Positions 27,258 to 36,617 of a DNA stretch of 64,000 nt are shown in pieces (position 1 is the first letter of the stretch; the number at the start of each line of letters is the position of its first letter). The notes beneath the pieces were generated by a model, which was not told the origin of the DNA, did no database searches, and saw nothing but the letters and a program-made list of their open reading frames with translations. Both the position numbers and the translations under genes were made by a program. Source of the DNA: Ferrimicrobium sp. (lineage in GTDB: Bacteria > Actinomycetota > Acidimicrobiia > Acidimicrobiales > Acidimicrobiaceae); assembly GCF_027364955.1 (NCBI RefSeq), contig NZ_DAHXOI010000001.1:186001-250000 (forward strand), written 5' to 3'.

Positions 27258-27271
27258 CGAACAAATGTACT
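27258..27271 (+). promoter_or_regulatory. LexA (SOS) box of the mutasome operon
   Basis: CGAACAAATGTACT matches the Gram-positive SOS consensus CGAACRNRYGTTYG at 12 of 14 positions. It abuts the TACTAT -10 (27271-27276), which ends 6 nt before the imuA' ATG, so bound LexA would block polymerase. ImuA'/ImuB/DnaE2 cassettes are LexA-controlled in mycobacteria. Confidence 0.6.
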
Positions 27272-27276
27272 ACTAT
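27271..27276 (+). promoter_or_regulatory. -10 element for imuA'-imuB-dnaE2
   Basis: TACTAT followed by 6 nt and ATG 27283, suggesting leaderless transcription of imuA'. Its first base is the last base of the LexA-like box. Confidence 0.5.
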
Positions 27277-27282
27277 GTCGCT

Positions 27283-27888
27283 ATGGAGCTGTTGCCTACC
27301 TCATCGTTGCTTGACGCGACCTCGCATCAACCACCGACAACGTTACCGCTCAAGGCCGAGTACGCGGCGTTGCTTCCAAAGGGGGGATTGCTGGCAGGCG
27401 CCGTTACCAGCGTCCGTGGACCAGGGTCCTATACCGCCATGATTGAGATGCTCAGTGTCACCTCTCAAGCGGGTTGCAACATCGCCCTTGCTGGCCTCCA
27501 CGATCTTGGTGTGGTGGCGCTAGCACGAGCCGGTTGGGATCTTTCTCGTGTCCTATTGGTCGATCATGAATCTGAGATGACCCAGGTCATTGCGCTGCTT
27601 GTTGCAGCCTTTGATGTGGTCGTGTTGGATGTGGCCGTCCTCGACCGTTCTTGGTACCGACTTGTCGCGCGGGCTAGGGAGCGCAGGAGCGCACTGGTAA
27701 TGCTTGATCGTATGGTGACGATCGAGCATCACCAGCTCCGACGACCTCTGCCTGGAGTGACGCTCGTCGTCGAGGAACTCGGTTGGGGTGTCCCAACGCC
27801 GGAGTGCCCCTTGGGATCTCCAATCCTGCGTATGACAGCAGAAGAGCACGGGCTCACGCTCGGTAATGCAACAACGGTGGCGCAATGA
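27283..27888 (+). CDS. imuA': ImuA' mutasome accessory protein
   Basis: A 201-residue RecA-like protein of the actinobacterial ImuA' type (Rv3395c-like). LKAEYAALLPKGGLLAGAVTSV occupies the place of the RecA Walker A region, and VLLVDHESEMTQVIALLVAA follows. In mycobacteria it joins ImuB and DnaE2 in damage-induced mutagenesis. I set the start at ATG 27283 because a TACTAT -10 is 6 nt upstream and the more upstream ATG at 27265 lies inside the LexA box. It overlaps imuB by four bases (ATGA). Confidence 0.82.
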   Translation: MELLPTSSLLDATSHQPPTTLPLKAEYAALLPKGGLLAGAVTSVRGPGSYTAMIEMLSVTSQAGCNIALAGLHDLGVVALARAGWDLSRVLLVDHESEMTQVIALLVAAFDVVVLDVAVLDRSWYRLVARARERRSALVMLDRMVTIEHHQLRRPLPGVTLVVEELGWGVPTPECPLGSPILRMTAEEHGLTLGNATTVAQ

Positions 27889-29402
27889 TGCTGACCACTC
27901 CTCGACGTATGGTTGCTCTCGATCTCACTGGGCTTTCGGCGCTGGCGCTCGATCTTGCAGTACGTGATTGCGCTGCAGTGGTGTACCGAGGTCAGATCGT
28001 GGAGGTAGCTGAGGCAGCCAAACACCATGGTGTTGTGGTCGGCATGCGTGCATCGGAGGCGATGGCACGCTGTCCCATGCTGGAGGTGCGAGAGCGCGAT
28101 CAGTATCGAGAAGAGCAGTGGCTTGCACGATTGTTGCGGATGTTTGACTCGGTCTCTCCTCACTTTCGTCGCTACCGACATTCGTTGATAGCCCCATTGG
28201 GCTCGATGACTCGCTACTTTGGGTCCGAACCACAGGTATTTGCGGCTATCGAGTCGGTCATTGCATCGCTGACCCAGACCTACCCCCAGGTGCGTGCCAC
28301 GCTTGGTGCGGCGGATTCTGCCTTTGCTGCATTGGTAGCAGCACGCATGGGGTGTCGAATACGTCCAGGGGAGTCGGTGTCGTTTGTGGGCGAGCGCAGA
28401 GTCACTGAACTCCTTCCAACGCCAGTGGCGGCGGTGTTGTGTGAGGTGGGGATGGAGCGAGTTGCTGATTTTCAACGACTCGATGGTGCTGTTGTGGCGG
28501 CACGTTTTGGCGGCACCGGACTGCACTGGCATCGTCTCTGTCGCCTTGAAGCCGATCTTGTTGTCGGGGATGATGATCCCTCCGAGATCGTGATGTGTGC
28601 CACGACTGTCTTCGATGGCGACACCATCGAACGGATCTCATTCCGCCTGATGCGACCACTCGATCGACTTGTTCACACCGCCGAACAGGGTGGACTGATA
28701 CTTGTGAAGGCGAACATGGTCCTCGTTACGACGACGGGTGAGCTCACCAAAGTGGTGGAGGTGCTTGATGGAGCAAGTACTACGGAACTGATCGCTCGAC
28801 TTCGATGGTTCGAGCAGGCGACGCGGTCGCGTCGTGATCGGTTGGTTGAGGTGCGTATCGAACCATTGGGGTGGTCCCCATTGCGTCGACGCCAGCTGAC
28901 ACTCGATCGTCAGGAGCTCAAGGAGTCGGCGATTCTTGCGACACTGACTCGATTGACGACACTCTATGGTGACGATAGTGTGCGCGTACCGGTGATACAG
29001 GGTGGTCGGTCCCTAGGCGAGCAGGGCGTTTGGGTCCCTTGGAGTGGGCGATGGCCATCTCCGATGCCCTCAGATGATACTGGGGCTCCGTGGCCAGGTC
29101 GTCTGCACGGTGCTGCCCCAAGCCTGGTCTATCAACACCCCCGTGAGATCGGTCTCTTTGATGTCGCTGGCGTTCCTGTGGGGGTGTACGGGGACGGAGT
29201 CATTCTTCCTCAACCCGCGGTGCTCGTTCTCGGCCGTGAGCAGCTCGTGATTTTGGCTTTTCATGGCCCTTGGGTCGTCGTTGAGCGCTGGTGGGAACAC
29301 CGTCGCCGACGGTATGTGCGGCTGATGGTGATCACCCCCAAAGGGGTCAGTCTCGTGATTCGAGAGGCACAACGTTGGTGGCTCGAGGGGGAGTTTGCCT
29401 GA
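27885..29402 (+). CDS. imuB: ImuB, catalytically inactive Y-family polymerase homologue
   Basis: A 505-residue Y-family-related protein that bridges DnaE2 and the sliding clamp in the mutasome. The N-terminal palm/finger region is readable (VVVGMRASEAMARCPML), but the acidic SxDE motif of active Y polymerases is replaced by an APLGSMTRYFG segment, as in other ImuB proteins. The helix-hairpin-helix region (VTELLPTPVAAVLCEVGM) and a little-finger region follow. The clamp-binding motif was not pinned down by eye. It sits three bases ahead of dnaE2. Confidence 0.9.
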   Translation: MMLTTPRRMVALDLTGLSALALDLAVRDCAAVVYRGQIVEVAEAAKHHGVVVGMRASEAMARCPMLEVRERDQYREEQWLARLLRMFDSVSPHFRRYRHSLIAPLGSMTRYFGSEPQVFAAIESVIASLTQTYPQVRATLGAADSAFAALVAARMGCRIRPGESVSFVGERRVTELLPTPVAAVLCEVGMERVADFQRLDGAVVAARFGGTGLHWHRLCRLEADLVVGDDDPSEIVMCATTVFDGDTIERISFRLMRPLDRLVHTAEQGGLILVKANMVLVTTTGELTKVVEVLDGASTTELIARLRWFEQATRSRRDRLVEVRIEPLGWSPLRRRQLTLDRQELKESAILATLTRLTTLYGDDSVRVPVIQGGRSLGEQGVWVPWSGRWPSPMPSDDTGAPWPGRLHGAAPSLVYQHPREIGLFDVAGVPVGVYGDGVILPQPAVLVLGREQLVILAFHGPWVVVERWWEHRRRRYVRLMVITPKGVSLVIREAQRWWLEGEFA

Positions 29403-29405
29403 CGC

Positions 29406-32400
29406 ATGTCTCGCCACCGACAGCGACCGATCTGGCGCGTTCAAGATGTCGCTAGTGTGCGATCGGAGTATGCGGTACCCGACCCTTTGATATCGGGTTA
29501 CGCAGAACTCCACGCGCATAGCTACTTTAGCTTCCTTGACGGTGTCGTCTCACCCGAGGATCTTGTCGCCGCGGCGAGCCATGCAGGTCTCGCTGGGATT
29601 GCACTGACCGACCACAATGGTCTCTATGGGATCCCTCGCTTTTTGGCGGCTGCTCACTCCGTTGGAATTCAACCGATTATCGGGGCTGAAGTAACCCTTG
29701 GTAAGGAAGAGACGCGCACCGGGACATTCGATCCGCCCGGAGAGCATCTCGTGATTCTTGCGGCCTCGATCGAGGGGTATCAAGCACTCTCTCGAACGAT
29801 TGCTGAAGGACATCTTCGGGGGGGATCGAAGGGCGTCTTTTCGTTGTCCCTCGATCAGTTGGCCGCCAACCAACCACAGGATGGCTGGATTGTATTAACT
29901 GGATGTCGGAAAGGGCCCCTCTCGCGTGCGTTCATGGAGGAAGGTCCCAACGCGACTCGACGTCGATTGAGTGAATTGGAGGAGCGTTTCGGCCATGATG
30001 CGTTGGTGATTGAGATCCACGATCATGGTGATCCATTGGATGCGGTCCGAGCGGATTTCTTCGCTGCACTTGCGACCGAGCGGGCGTTACCGCTCGTCGG
30101 TACGCAAAATGTGCACGCTCTCGATGGCCATGGTCAGCGATTAGCGACGATTGCGGCTGCGATCAGGTCAAACTCTCGGCTTGCGCAACTCGACGGATAC
30201 CTGCCGAGTGCGGGGGTGCCGCGACTGCGCACCCCCAAGGAGCAGCAACAGCATTTTGGACGTTATCCGGGTATCGTAGCCCAGACGTTGGAGGTGATGG
30301 AACGCTGTCGTTTCCCACTCCAGCTCATCGCTCCGGGTCTGCCTCGCTCGCTTGCCCCTGCGGGTGCGACGGATAGCTCCTGGCTTCGCAACCTCACTTT
30401 TGAGCGAGCGCCACAGCGCTATGGAGTTGCAGCTGCCGAACGGGTTCCAGGAGCCTATCGTCAGCTCGGCTACGAGCTTGATATCATCGAGTCATTGGGT
30501 TTTGCTGGCTACTTCCTTGTGGTGACCGATCTGGTCGATTTTTGCCGCAGAGAAGGGATCTACTGCCAGGGTCGGGGATCGGCAGCGAACTCCGCCGTCT
30601 GTTACGCCCTCGGGATTACCAACGCTGACCCGGTCGCCCTTGGTCTGCTCTTTGAACGTTTCCTCTCTCCTGAGCGTGACGGTCCTCCGGATATCGATAT
30701 CGATATCGAGAGTGGGCGACGCGAGGAGGTGTTGCAGTATGTCTTTCGTCGCTATGGCAGGGAACACGCCGCTCAAGTCGCTAGCCTGATCACCTATCGG
30801 GCTCGTTCTGTGCTCCGAGATACCGCACGCGTCTACGGTGTGCCAACCACACAGATCGACCGATGGTCTCGCCAGATCGAACGGCGCGGTTCATTACGTG
30901 CTTCACTGGATGCGCGTGATCATCACGGACACCCACTGCTGGAAGTTCCTGCCGACATGGCTCAGATCGCACTCGGTCTCGAAGATGTCCCCCGACACCT
31001 TGGTCTTCATGTGGGGGGGATGGTGATCTGTGATCGACCGATCATTGAGGTTTGTCCAGTTGAGTGGGCGCGTAAGGCAGAACGAAGTGTGCTGCAATGG
31101 GACAAGGATGATTGCGCACAGATGGGACTCGTCAAGTTCGATCTCCTTGGCCTCGGGATGCTAGGCGCGATCCATGAGATGGTCGACCTGGTCAAGGAGG
31201 CCTGGGGCGTTACTGTCGACATTGCACTTTTGCCCCAAGAAGAGCAGGTCTACGAGATGTTACAGCACGCTGACTCGATCGGTCTTTTCCAGGTGGAGTC
31301 GCGGGCGCAGATGGCGACATTGCCACGGTTGAAACCGACCTGTTTTTATGACCTTGTCGTCGAGGTCGCACTCATTCGCCCGGGCCCAATCCAGGGAGGG
31401 TCGGTCCACCCCTACCTCCGACGCCGGAGCGGGGAGGAGGCGGTGACGTACTCGCATCCACTGCTCGAACGGTCGCTCGCCAAGACCCTCGGGGTGCCAC
31501 TCTTTCAAGAACAACTCATGCAGATGGCGATGGATGTTGCTGGGTTCTCGCCAGCACAGGCTGACGAACTGCGACAGGCGATGAGTTCTCGACGATCAAC
31601 GGAGCGCATGGAGCGACTCAAAAGGCGTCTTTTTGCCGGTATGGAGGCGAACGGGGTCGATGACCGTGCAAAGGAGGAGATCTACCAGAAGCTCTCTGCT
31701 TTTGCAAACTTTGGGTTCCCGGAGAGTCATGCTGCCTCCTTTGCCTACCTTGTCTATGTCAGTGCGTGGTTTAAACGCTATTACCCGGCAGCGTTTTATG
31801 CAGGTATCTTGCGTTCGCAGCCGATGGGGTTTTGGTCACCGCAGACCTTGCTGCGTGACGCCACTCGTCATGGGGTTGAGATTATGCCTCCTGATGTCAA
31901 CCGTGGGTCAGCTATCACCACCTTGGAGGCGCATGATGGTGAGATCCGGCTTCGGGTGGGACTCAACACCATCCGTGGCATTGGAGACGAGAAAGCTCAC
32001 GCCATCATCGGGGCCAGACCGTACGACGCTTGGCGAGCGCTTCTCGACCGTGTCGAACTCAACGAGTCGCAGATGATCAATCTCGCCAAAGCAGGGGCAT
32101 TCGATAGCTTTGGTGAACATCGTCATGCGGTGATCTGGCAGAGTGGTGAGTTGGTGCGGGATCAAGGAGGGCTCTCGGGTATCGTGGCGATGGGTACACA
32201 ACCTTCCTTCCCGCCCCTCAATGAGCAGGAGCGACAGCGCATGGAGTCTCGCGCTCTCGGATTTGTGACCGGTGGGCACCCACTGGAGTTGCTCCGCACC
32301 TCACTAGAAGGATCTGGCGTCGTGCGCTCCGATCGGCTAAGAGAGTTAGGCGATGGGGCCAAGGTAGTGGTGGCGGGCATCATTACCCATCGACAGCGTC

Positions 32401-32627
32401 CAGGTACGGCAAAGGGTGTGGTCTTCCTCAACCTTGAGGATGAGGCTGGGTTGGTGAATGTCCTCCTACGCCCTGGCGTTTGGGTTCGTTTTCGCGAAGC
32501 AGCCCTTTCATCTGCCGTGCTCGTGACAGGGAGGTTGCAGTGTAATGGGGAGGTGCGCTCGGTGATCGCATCCAAGGTGACACCGCTTGACAGTATCCCT
32601 GTATTTGGAGCGCGTAATTTTCAATAA
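29406..32627 (+). CDS. dnaE2: Error-prone DNA polymerase III alpha subunit DnaE2
   Basis: A 1073-residue C-family polymerase. The N-terminal PHP domain begins ELHAHSYFSFLDG (about residues 35-50). The palm has RGSAANSAVCYALG and the metal-binding PDIDIDIE motif at 428-435, then GLVKFDLLGLG and the finger region with FPESHAASFAYLVY; an OB fold closes the chain. In actinobacteria it makes translesion errors together with ImuA' and ImuB and is the last gene of the SOS-induced cassette. The DIDIDI residues are encoded by three perfect GATATC repeats (30690-30707). Confidence 0.95.
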   Translation: MSRHRQRPIWRVQDVASVRSEYAVPDPLISGYAELHAHSYFSFLDGVVSPEDLVAAASHAGLAGIALTDHNGLYGIPRFLAAAHSVGIQPIIGAEVTLGKEETRTGTFDPPGEHLVILAASIEGYQALSRTIAEGHLRGGSKGVFSLSLDQLAANQPQDGWIVLTGCRKGPLSRAFMEEGPNATRRRLSELEERFGHDALVIEIHDHGDPLDAVRADFFAALATERALPLVGTQNVHALDGHGQRLATIAAAIRSNSRLAQLDGYLPSAGVPRLRTPKEQQQHFGRYPGIVAQTLEVMERCRFPLQLIAPGLPRSLAPAGATDSSWLRNLTFERAPQRYGVAAAERVPGAYRQLGYELDIIESLGFAGYFLVVTDLVDFCRREGIYCQGRGSAANSAVCYALGITNADPVALGLLFERFLSPERDGPPDIDIDIESGRREEVLQYVFRRYGREHAAQVASLITYRARSVLRDTARVYGVPTTQIDRWSRQIERRGSLRASLDARDHHGHPLLEVPADMAQIALGLEDVPRHLGLHVGGMVICDRPIIEVCPVEWARKAERSVLQWDKDDCAQMGLVKFDLLGLGMLGAIHEMVDLVKEAWGVTVDIALLPQEEQVYEMLQHADSIGLFQVESRAQMATLPRLKPTCFYDLVVEVALIRPGPIQGGSVHPYLRRRSGEEAVTYSHPLLERSLAKTLGVPLFQEQLMQMAMDVAGFSPAQADELRQAMSSRRSTERMERLKRRLFAGMEANGVDDRAKEEIYQKLSAFANFGFPESHAASFAYLVYVSAWFKRYYPAAFYAGILRSQPMGFWSPQTLLRDATRHGVEIMPPDVNRGSAITTLEAHDGEIRLRVGLNTIRGIGDEKAHAIIGARPYDAWRALLDRVELNESQMINLAKAGAFDSFGEHRHAVIWQSGELVRDQGGLSGIVAMGTQPSFPPLNEQERQRMESRALGFVTGGHPLELLRTSLEGSGVVRSDRLRELGDGAKVVVAGIITHRQRPGTAKGVVFLNLEDEAGLVNVLLRPGVWVRFREAALSSAVLVTGRLQCNGEVRSVIASKVTPLDSIPVFGARNFQ

Positions 32628-32710
32628 GGGTAGCTCCGCGCTAGGGATAGTGACACAGATCACGACCACGACCTTAAGTGAGGTAGAACCAAAGGCGGAT
32701 GAAGACGTGC

Positions 32711-32716
32711 TAGGGT
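32711..32716 (+). promoter_or_regulatory. Possible -10 for leaderless lipoprotein gene
   Basis: TAGGGT, then 8 nt, then ATG 32725, with no purine-rich ribosome site between them. Confidence 0.35.
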
Positions 32717-32724
32717 AGTGGCCG

Positions 32725-33903
32725 ATGCGATACCAGACGATCAGTATGTCATTAGTGGTCGCCTTGGGTGGTCTCGTGCTGGCGAGTTGTGGAAGTCGGA
32801 CGACGAGCCTGACGACGCCGCTTGCCTCGGCCCCAGGGATTACCGCTTCGAGCGTGCTGTTTGCGAGCGAGGTCGACACCGATGGGGTTTCTCGTCAGTA
32901 CGCCGCTGATGAGGTGGCTGGCATCCGTGCGGTCCTTCGACTATTTGACGAACACCACGGTATCTATGGTCGTCAGCTGAGCGTTGTTGTGAAAGATGAC
33001 GCGGGACAGACCGCGATTGCGGCTGACGAGACACGGTATTTGAGCATGACGGTTGGTGCTTTTGCCCTGATAGGCGATAGCCCGTCCTCGGTGCTGAATC
33101 CTATCTCGGCCCAGGCCTCGAATTCGGGCATCCTTCAGCTCTATCCGATTGGACAGGCGACGGGGGCGAATACGGTCAATGCCGTTCCTCCGGTCACTAC
33201 CTCAGCCTCCAATCTTGGGACGCTTCTGAACTATCTCGATTTAGCCAATGGCACCATCGCTGTCCTCTCACCAACTGGTATTCCAACGATCGCTCGTGAT
33301 CTTGGCGTCAAGACGACACCGGAACAGCTCACGTATACCACCAGTGGACAACTGCAAGGGTTGACCCAGCTCACCACAACGGTCCCGGACCTCGTGTTGA
33401 GCTTCGCTCCAGCGTCGGTGACGATCAAACTGCTTGCAGAGCTCAGTAGCTTGAATGAGGCGCCGACGGTGATCGCCGTCGAGGACTCCACATCGCGTCA
33501 ACGGTTGCATGCCGGAGCACCAACGTTTCATGGCGATCTCCTGCGCCTTGGAACTTGGGTGCCTCAAGAAGCCCTTGATCAGGCATGGAGTGGGTATCTG
33601 TCCAAGGTTGATCACCTCCTCGGTCCAAAAGTCCCCCTGAACTCTGCGACCCTTAACGGCATCTACAGCGCTACGATGTCGGTAGAACTCCTCCGTTCAG
33701 TGGGGCTCAATCCGAGTCGTCGCGCGATATTGACGAGCTTGGCTCAGCACCGCTTCAGTCCGGCCATACCAGCTTTGGGTCCGTGGAGTGCGACTTCGGG
33801 ATTTCAAGGGGGTGTACTGACGGGGACCGCACACCCCGTATACGTTGATGGCACCCGAGTAACGCTGACGCCGCCCAGCCTGGCATCACCTCCGAGGGTC
33901 TAG
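32725..33903 (+). CDS. Solute-binding lipoprotein, type I periplasmic-binding fold
   Basis: A 392-residue exported lipoprotein. The signal peptide ends in a lipobox LVLASC with the lipidated Cys at about residue 22, followed by a low-complexity linker. The mature part resembles branched-chain amino-acid-binding (LivJ-like) proteins: VVVKDDAGQ, the IGDSPSSVLNPISAQAS segment, and a terminal FQGGVLTG element. No permease or ATPase genes are adjacent, so it is an orphan binding protein or a sensor. The ligand is unknown. Confidence 0.8.
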   Translation: MRYQTISMSLVVALGGLVLASCGSRTTSLTTPLASAPGITASSVLFASEVDTDGVSRQYAADEVAGIRAVLRLFDEHHGIYGRQLSVVVKDDAGQTAIAADETRYLSMTVGAFALIGDSPSSVLNPISAQASNSGILQLYPIGQATGANTVNAVPPVTTSASNLGTLLNYLDLANGTIAVLSPTGIPTIARDLGVKTTPEQLTYTTSGQLQGLTQLTTTVPDLVLSFAPASVTIKLLAELSSLNEAPTVIAVEDSTSRQRLHAGAPTFHGDLLRLGTWVPQEALDQAWSGYLSKVDHLLGPKVPLNSATLNGIYSATMSVELLRSVGLNPSRRAILTSLAQHRFSPAIPALGPWSATSGFQGGVLTGTAHPVYVDGTRVTLTPPSLASPPRV

Positions 33904-33979
33904 GCCGGCGGTTTGCCTGACCCTTTGAGTCGCCTGGGTGGTGCTAGAGTCGGTGCATGCGCGAGAGAAGGAGGCGATG

Positions 33980-35278
33980 ATGGCGTGGGACTTTGCTACT
34001 GACCCCGCATTTGCAGCGCAACTGGTATGGATCGAGGAGTTGGTCCGGGAGGAGATTTTTCCGCTTGAAACGCTCGATCTTGCTACTCCAGGGCTGAAGC
34101 AGATCATCAAGCCTTTGCAGGAGGAGGTGAAGGAGCGTGGACTTTTCGCTGCCCATCTGCCTCCAGGTCTTGGTGGTCAAGGTTTTGGTCAGGTCAAGCT
34201 AGGACTGATGAATGAGATTTTGGGGATGTCACCAATTGCCCCACTCGTCTTTGGCAACAACGCTCCCGACTCGGGAAATGCTGAACTTCTTGCTCTTGGT
34301 ATCGAGGCAAATGGTGCCGAGTTCCAGCGCGAACGCTATCTTGAACCCCTGTTACGCGGTGAACTCGCGAGCGGGTTTTCGATGACTGAGCCCGATGCAG
34401 GTGCTGATCCGACGCGCATTAGCGCGACGGCGTTAAGGGATGGTGATGAGTGGGTCATCAACGGGCATAAATGGTACACCACCAATGGATCGGTGGCAGA
34501 TTTTCTCATTGTGATGGTCCGGACGATTCCTGATGTGCCTGCTCGCCAGGGTATGTCGATGCTACTTGTCCCGAAGGGGACGCCTGGGGTGCGTGTGGTG
34601 CGAGATATCCCCACCATGGAAGACCCTGTCGTACGCCCAGGCTCTTACGGCAATCACGCGGAGATCATCTACGAGGATGTTCGCGTACCCCTTGATCATC
34701 TCATTGGACATGAAGGGATGGGATTTTCCCTCGCTCAGAGTCGGCTCGGTCCTGGTCGGATCCACCACTGCATGCGATGGCTTGGGCAGTCACGCCGGGC
34801 CTTTGCGATGATGTGTGAGCGAGCTGTCTCCAGGGAGGTTTTTGGCGAGCCACTCGCTGCCAAGCAGACGGTGCAAAACTGGATCGCCGATTCAGCTGCT
34901 GAGATGTCGGCTGCTCGTTTAATGACCCTGCAGGCGGCGTGGTTGATCGACCTGAAGGGACAGAAGGCAGCTCGCAAGGAGATCTCGATGATCAAGTACT
35001 TTGGGGCCCAGGTGCTCTACAACGTGATCGATCGGGCGATCCAAGTCCACGGTGGTCTCGGGTTCTCCTCCGACCTTCCGCTGGAACAGATGTACCGTGC
35101 TGCACGGGCAGCCCGCATCTATGATGGTCCCGATGAGGTGCACCGCATGACGGTTGCTCGCCAGATACTGCGTGATTACGAGCCTGTCGAAGAACCCACT
35201 GAACTCATCGCCACCCGGCGAGTGGCAGCCAAGGAGCACTTTGCGGCGCAGCTTGAGCTGTTAAGCATCGACCGTTGA
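33980..35278 (+). CDS. Acyl-CoA dehydrogenase
   Basis: A 432-residue flavoenzyme introducing a trans-2 double bond into acyl-CoAs and passing electrons to an ETF (a fused one lies at 2.6-4.4 kb). Visible family motifs are GFSMTEPDAGADPTRI (FAD/substrate signature), HKWYTTNG, QVHGGLGFSSDLPLEQMYR and ARIYDGPDEVHRMTVAR near the C-terminus. ATG 33980 is favoured over the adjacent ATG 33977 because GGAGG ends 5 nt before it. The insert in the first half resembles the larger ACAD11-like dehydrogenases. Confidence 0.92.
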   Translation: MAWDFATDPAFAAQLVWIEELVREEIFPLETLDLATPGLKQIIKPLQEEVKERGLFAAHLPPGLGGQGFGQVKLGLMNEILGMSPIAPLVFGNNAPDSGNAELLALGIEANGAEFQRERYLEPLLRGELASGFSMTEPDAGADPTRISATALRDGDEWVINGHKWYTTNGSVADFLIVMVRTIPDVPARQGMSMLLVPKGTPGVRVVRDIPTMEDPVVRPGSYGNHAEIIYEDVRVPLDHLIGHEGMGFSLAQSRLGPGRIHHCMRWLGQSRRAFAMMCERAVSREVFGEPLAAKQTVQNWIADSAAEMSAARLMTLQAAWLIDLKGQKAARKEISMIKYFGAQVLYNVIDRAIQVHGGLGFSSDLPLEQMYRAARAARIYDGPDEVHRMTVARQILRDYEPVEEPTELIATRRVAAKEHFAAQLELLSIDR

Positions 35279-35365
35279 GCGAGTAGGGCGAACGCATCGG
35301 TCCTGTAGCTTGCCTTTGGCAGTTAGCCTATTGAGAGCACAACATGTGAGATCGATGGAGGAGAT

Positions 35366-36214
35366 GTGTCGAGAGACCCGCGGACGATTGTGAGCGTTCA
35401 TGCCCACCCCGATGATGAAGCATCCAAGGGTGCTGCTACGATCGCGAAGTACGCCCAGCTGGGTGTTCGTGCGGTGCTGGTCACCGCCACGGGCGGCGAG
35501 GAGGGCGAGTACCTGAATCCAGCCTTCAAGGAGCGGGACCCAGGCGAGTTGCCGGAGCTGAGGATGAAGGAGCTGGCACGTTCTGCTGAGATCATCGGCT
35601 ATGAGCAGGTCGAGCTGCTTGGTTTTCGTGACTCAGGCATGCCTGGCAGTGAGGCTAATGGCCATGTGAACTGCTTTGGCGCGGTCTCGCTGGAGACGGC
35701 GGTGCGACCTCTAGTCGCAGTCCTCCGACGAGAGCGGCCTCAGGTGATGATCAGTTATGGAGAACGACAGGATGGGTATCCGCATCCCGATCACCTGCGT
35801 GTCTACGAGGTAGCAAAGGTCGCCCGCGATTGGGCGGGTGATCCAGACTTCGCCCCTGAACTTGGCCCGGCACACCGGGTCGCAAAGTGGTATTGGTCAC
35901 TTTGGGTGCGTGCTCGTTTCGAGGCGCTAGGCAAGGCTATCGCTGCGAAGGGGATCGAGCTTCCTTTCCGTATGGGAGAACGTGCGGGTGATGATGATCT
36001 CGTCACCACTCGTATCGACGTACGGGAGACCATTGGGGTGGGTCCTCGGGCCTTGCTGGCCCACGAGACCCAGGTGGATCCGAATTCGCCATTCTGGTTT
36101 GCGCTCTCCCCTGAGGAACTCGCTGAGGTCTATCCCTACGAGGAGTATCACCTTGTCGGCGCGCCCGAAGGCTATATCGAGCATGACCTCTTCGCTGGAT
36201 TAGAGGGGGACTGA
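35366..36214 (+). CDS. mca: Mycothiol S-conjugate amidase
   Basis: A 282-residue zinc amidase of the PIG-L/LmbE fold that cleaves mycothiol-toxin adducts, releasing a mercapturic acid. The zinc motif is SVHAHPDDEASKGAATI (residues 10-26), then TGGEEGEYLNP, and HPDHLRVYE provides the later His ligands. The C-terminal text (YPYEEYHLV) is typical of Mca rather than MshB. The GTG start is preceded by GGAGGAG. It is a strong marker of actinobacterial thiol metabolism. The next gene starts one base after its stop codon. Confidence 0.93.
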   Translation: MSRDPRTIVSVHAHPDDEASKGAATIAKYAQLGVRAVLVTATGGEEGEYLNPAFKERDPGELPELRMKELARSAEIIGYEQVELLGFRDSGMPGSEANGHVNCFGAVSLETAVRPLVAVLRRERPQVMISYGERQDGYPHPDHLRVYEVAKVARDWAGDPDFAPELGPAHRVAKWYWSLWVRARFEALGKAIAAKGIELPFRMGERAGDDDLVTTRIDVRETIGVGPRALLAHETQVDPNSPFWFALSPEELAEVYPYEEYHLVGAPEGYIEHDLFAGLEGD

Positions 36215-36215
36215 G

Positions 36216-36617
36216 ATGGCTGCATGGCTCTCAGAGGGATGGATTGCGGATACTCTCGAGCTCGGTGCGGTGATGCCGTATCAGGCGGGGGTATCGGCGA
36301 CGCTTCAGTACTTTCTGACCGATACCCACGGCACCGAGTACGCCTACTACTGGACGATTCGAGATGGTCAACTTGCCGCTGCTGGACTCGGTGAACACGG
36401 GGCTCCTGATGTCGAACTCTCCGTCGCACTCGATGATGCGCGTAGCATGCAGACGGGTTTGACAGATGCAACGAGCGCATTTATGGAGGGCAAGTTACGA
36501 GTTGACGGTGATCTCGATCTGCTGATGACATTACTCCCGATCACCGGTTCGAAGGAGTATCAGGAACTCGAGCGCGAGCTTGCTCGCCGTACAGATTTCG
36601 ACCGCCTGGGATCCTAG
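36216..36617 (+). CDS. SCP2-like sterol/acyl-carrier domain protein
   Basis: A 133-residue protein with the SCP2 pattern: a strand-rich first half (YAYYWTIRDGQLAAAG), the conserved DVELSVALDDA strand and helix, and the AFMEGKLRVDGDLDLLMTL segment. Such domains bind hydrophobic acyl chains or act as auxiliary domains. It is squeezed between mca and an IMPase-family gene with one or zero spacer bases, so the three are one operon. The specific role is unknown. Confidence 0.8.
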   Translation: MAAWLSEGWIADTLELGAVMPYQAGVSATLQYFLTDTHGTEYAYYWTIRDGQLAAAGLGEHGAPDVELSVALDDARSMQTGLTDATSAFMEGKLRVDGDLDLLMTLLPITGSKEYQELERELARRTDFDRLGS

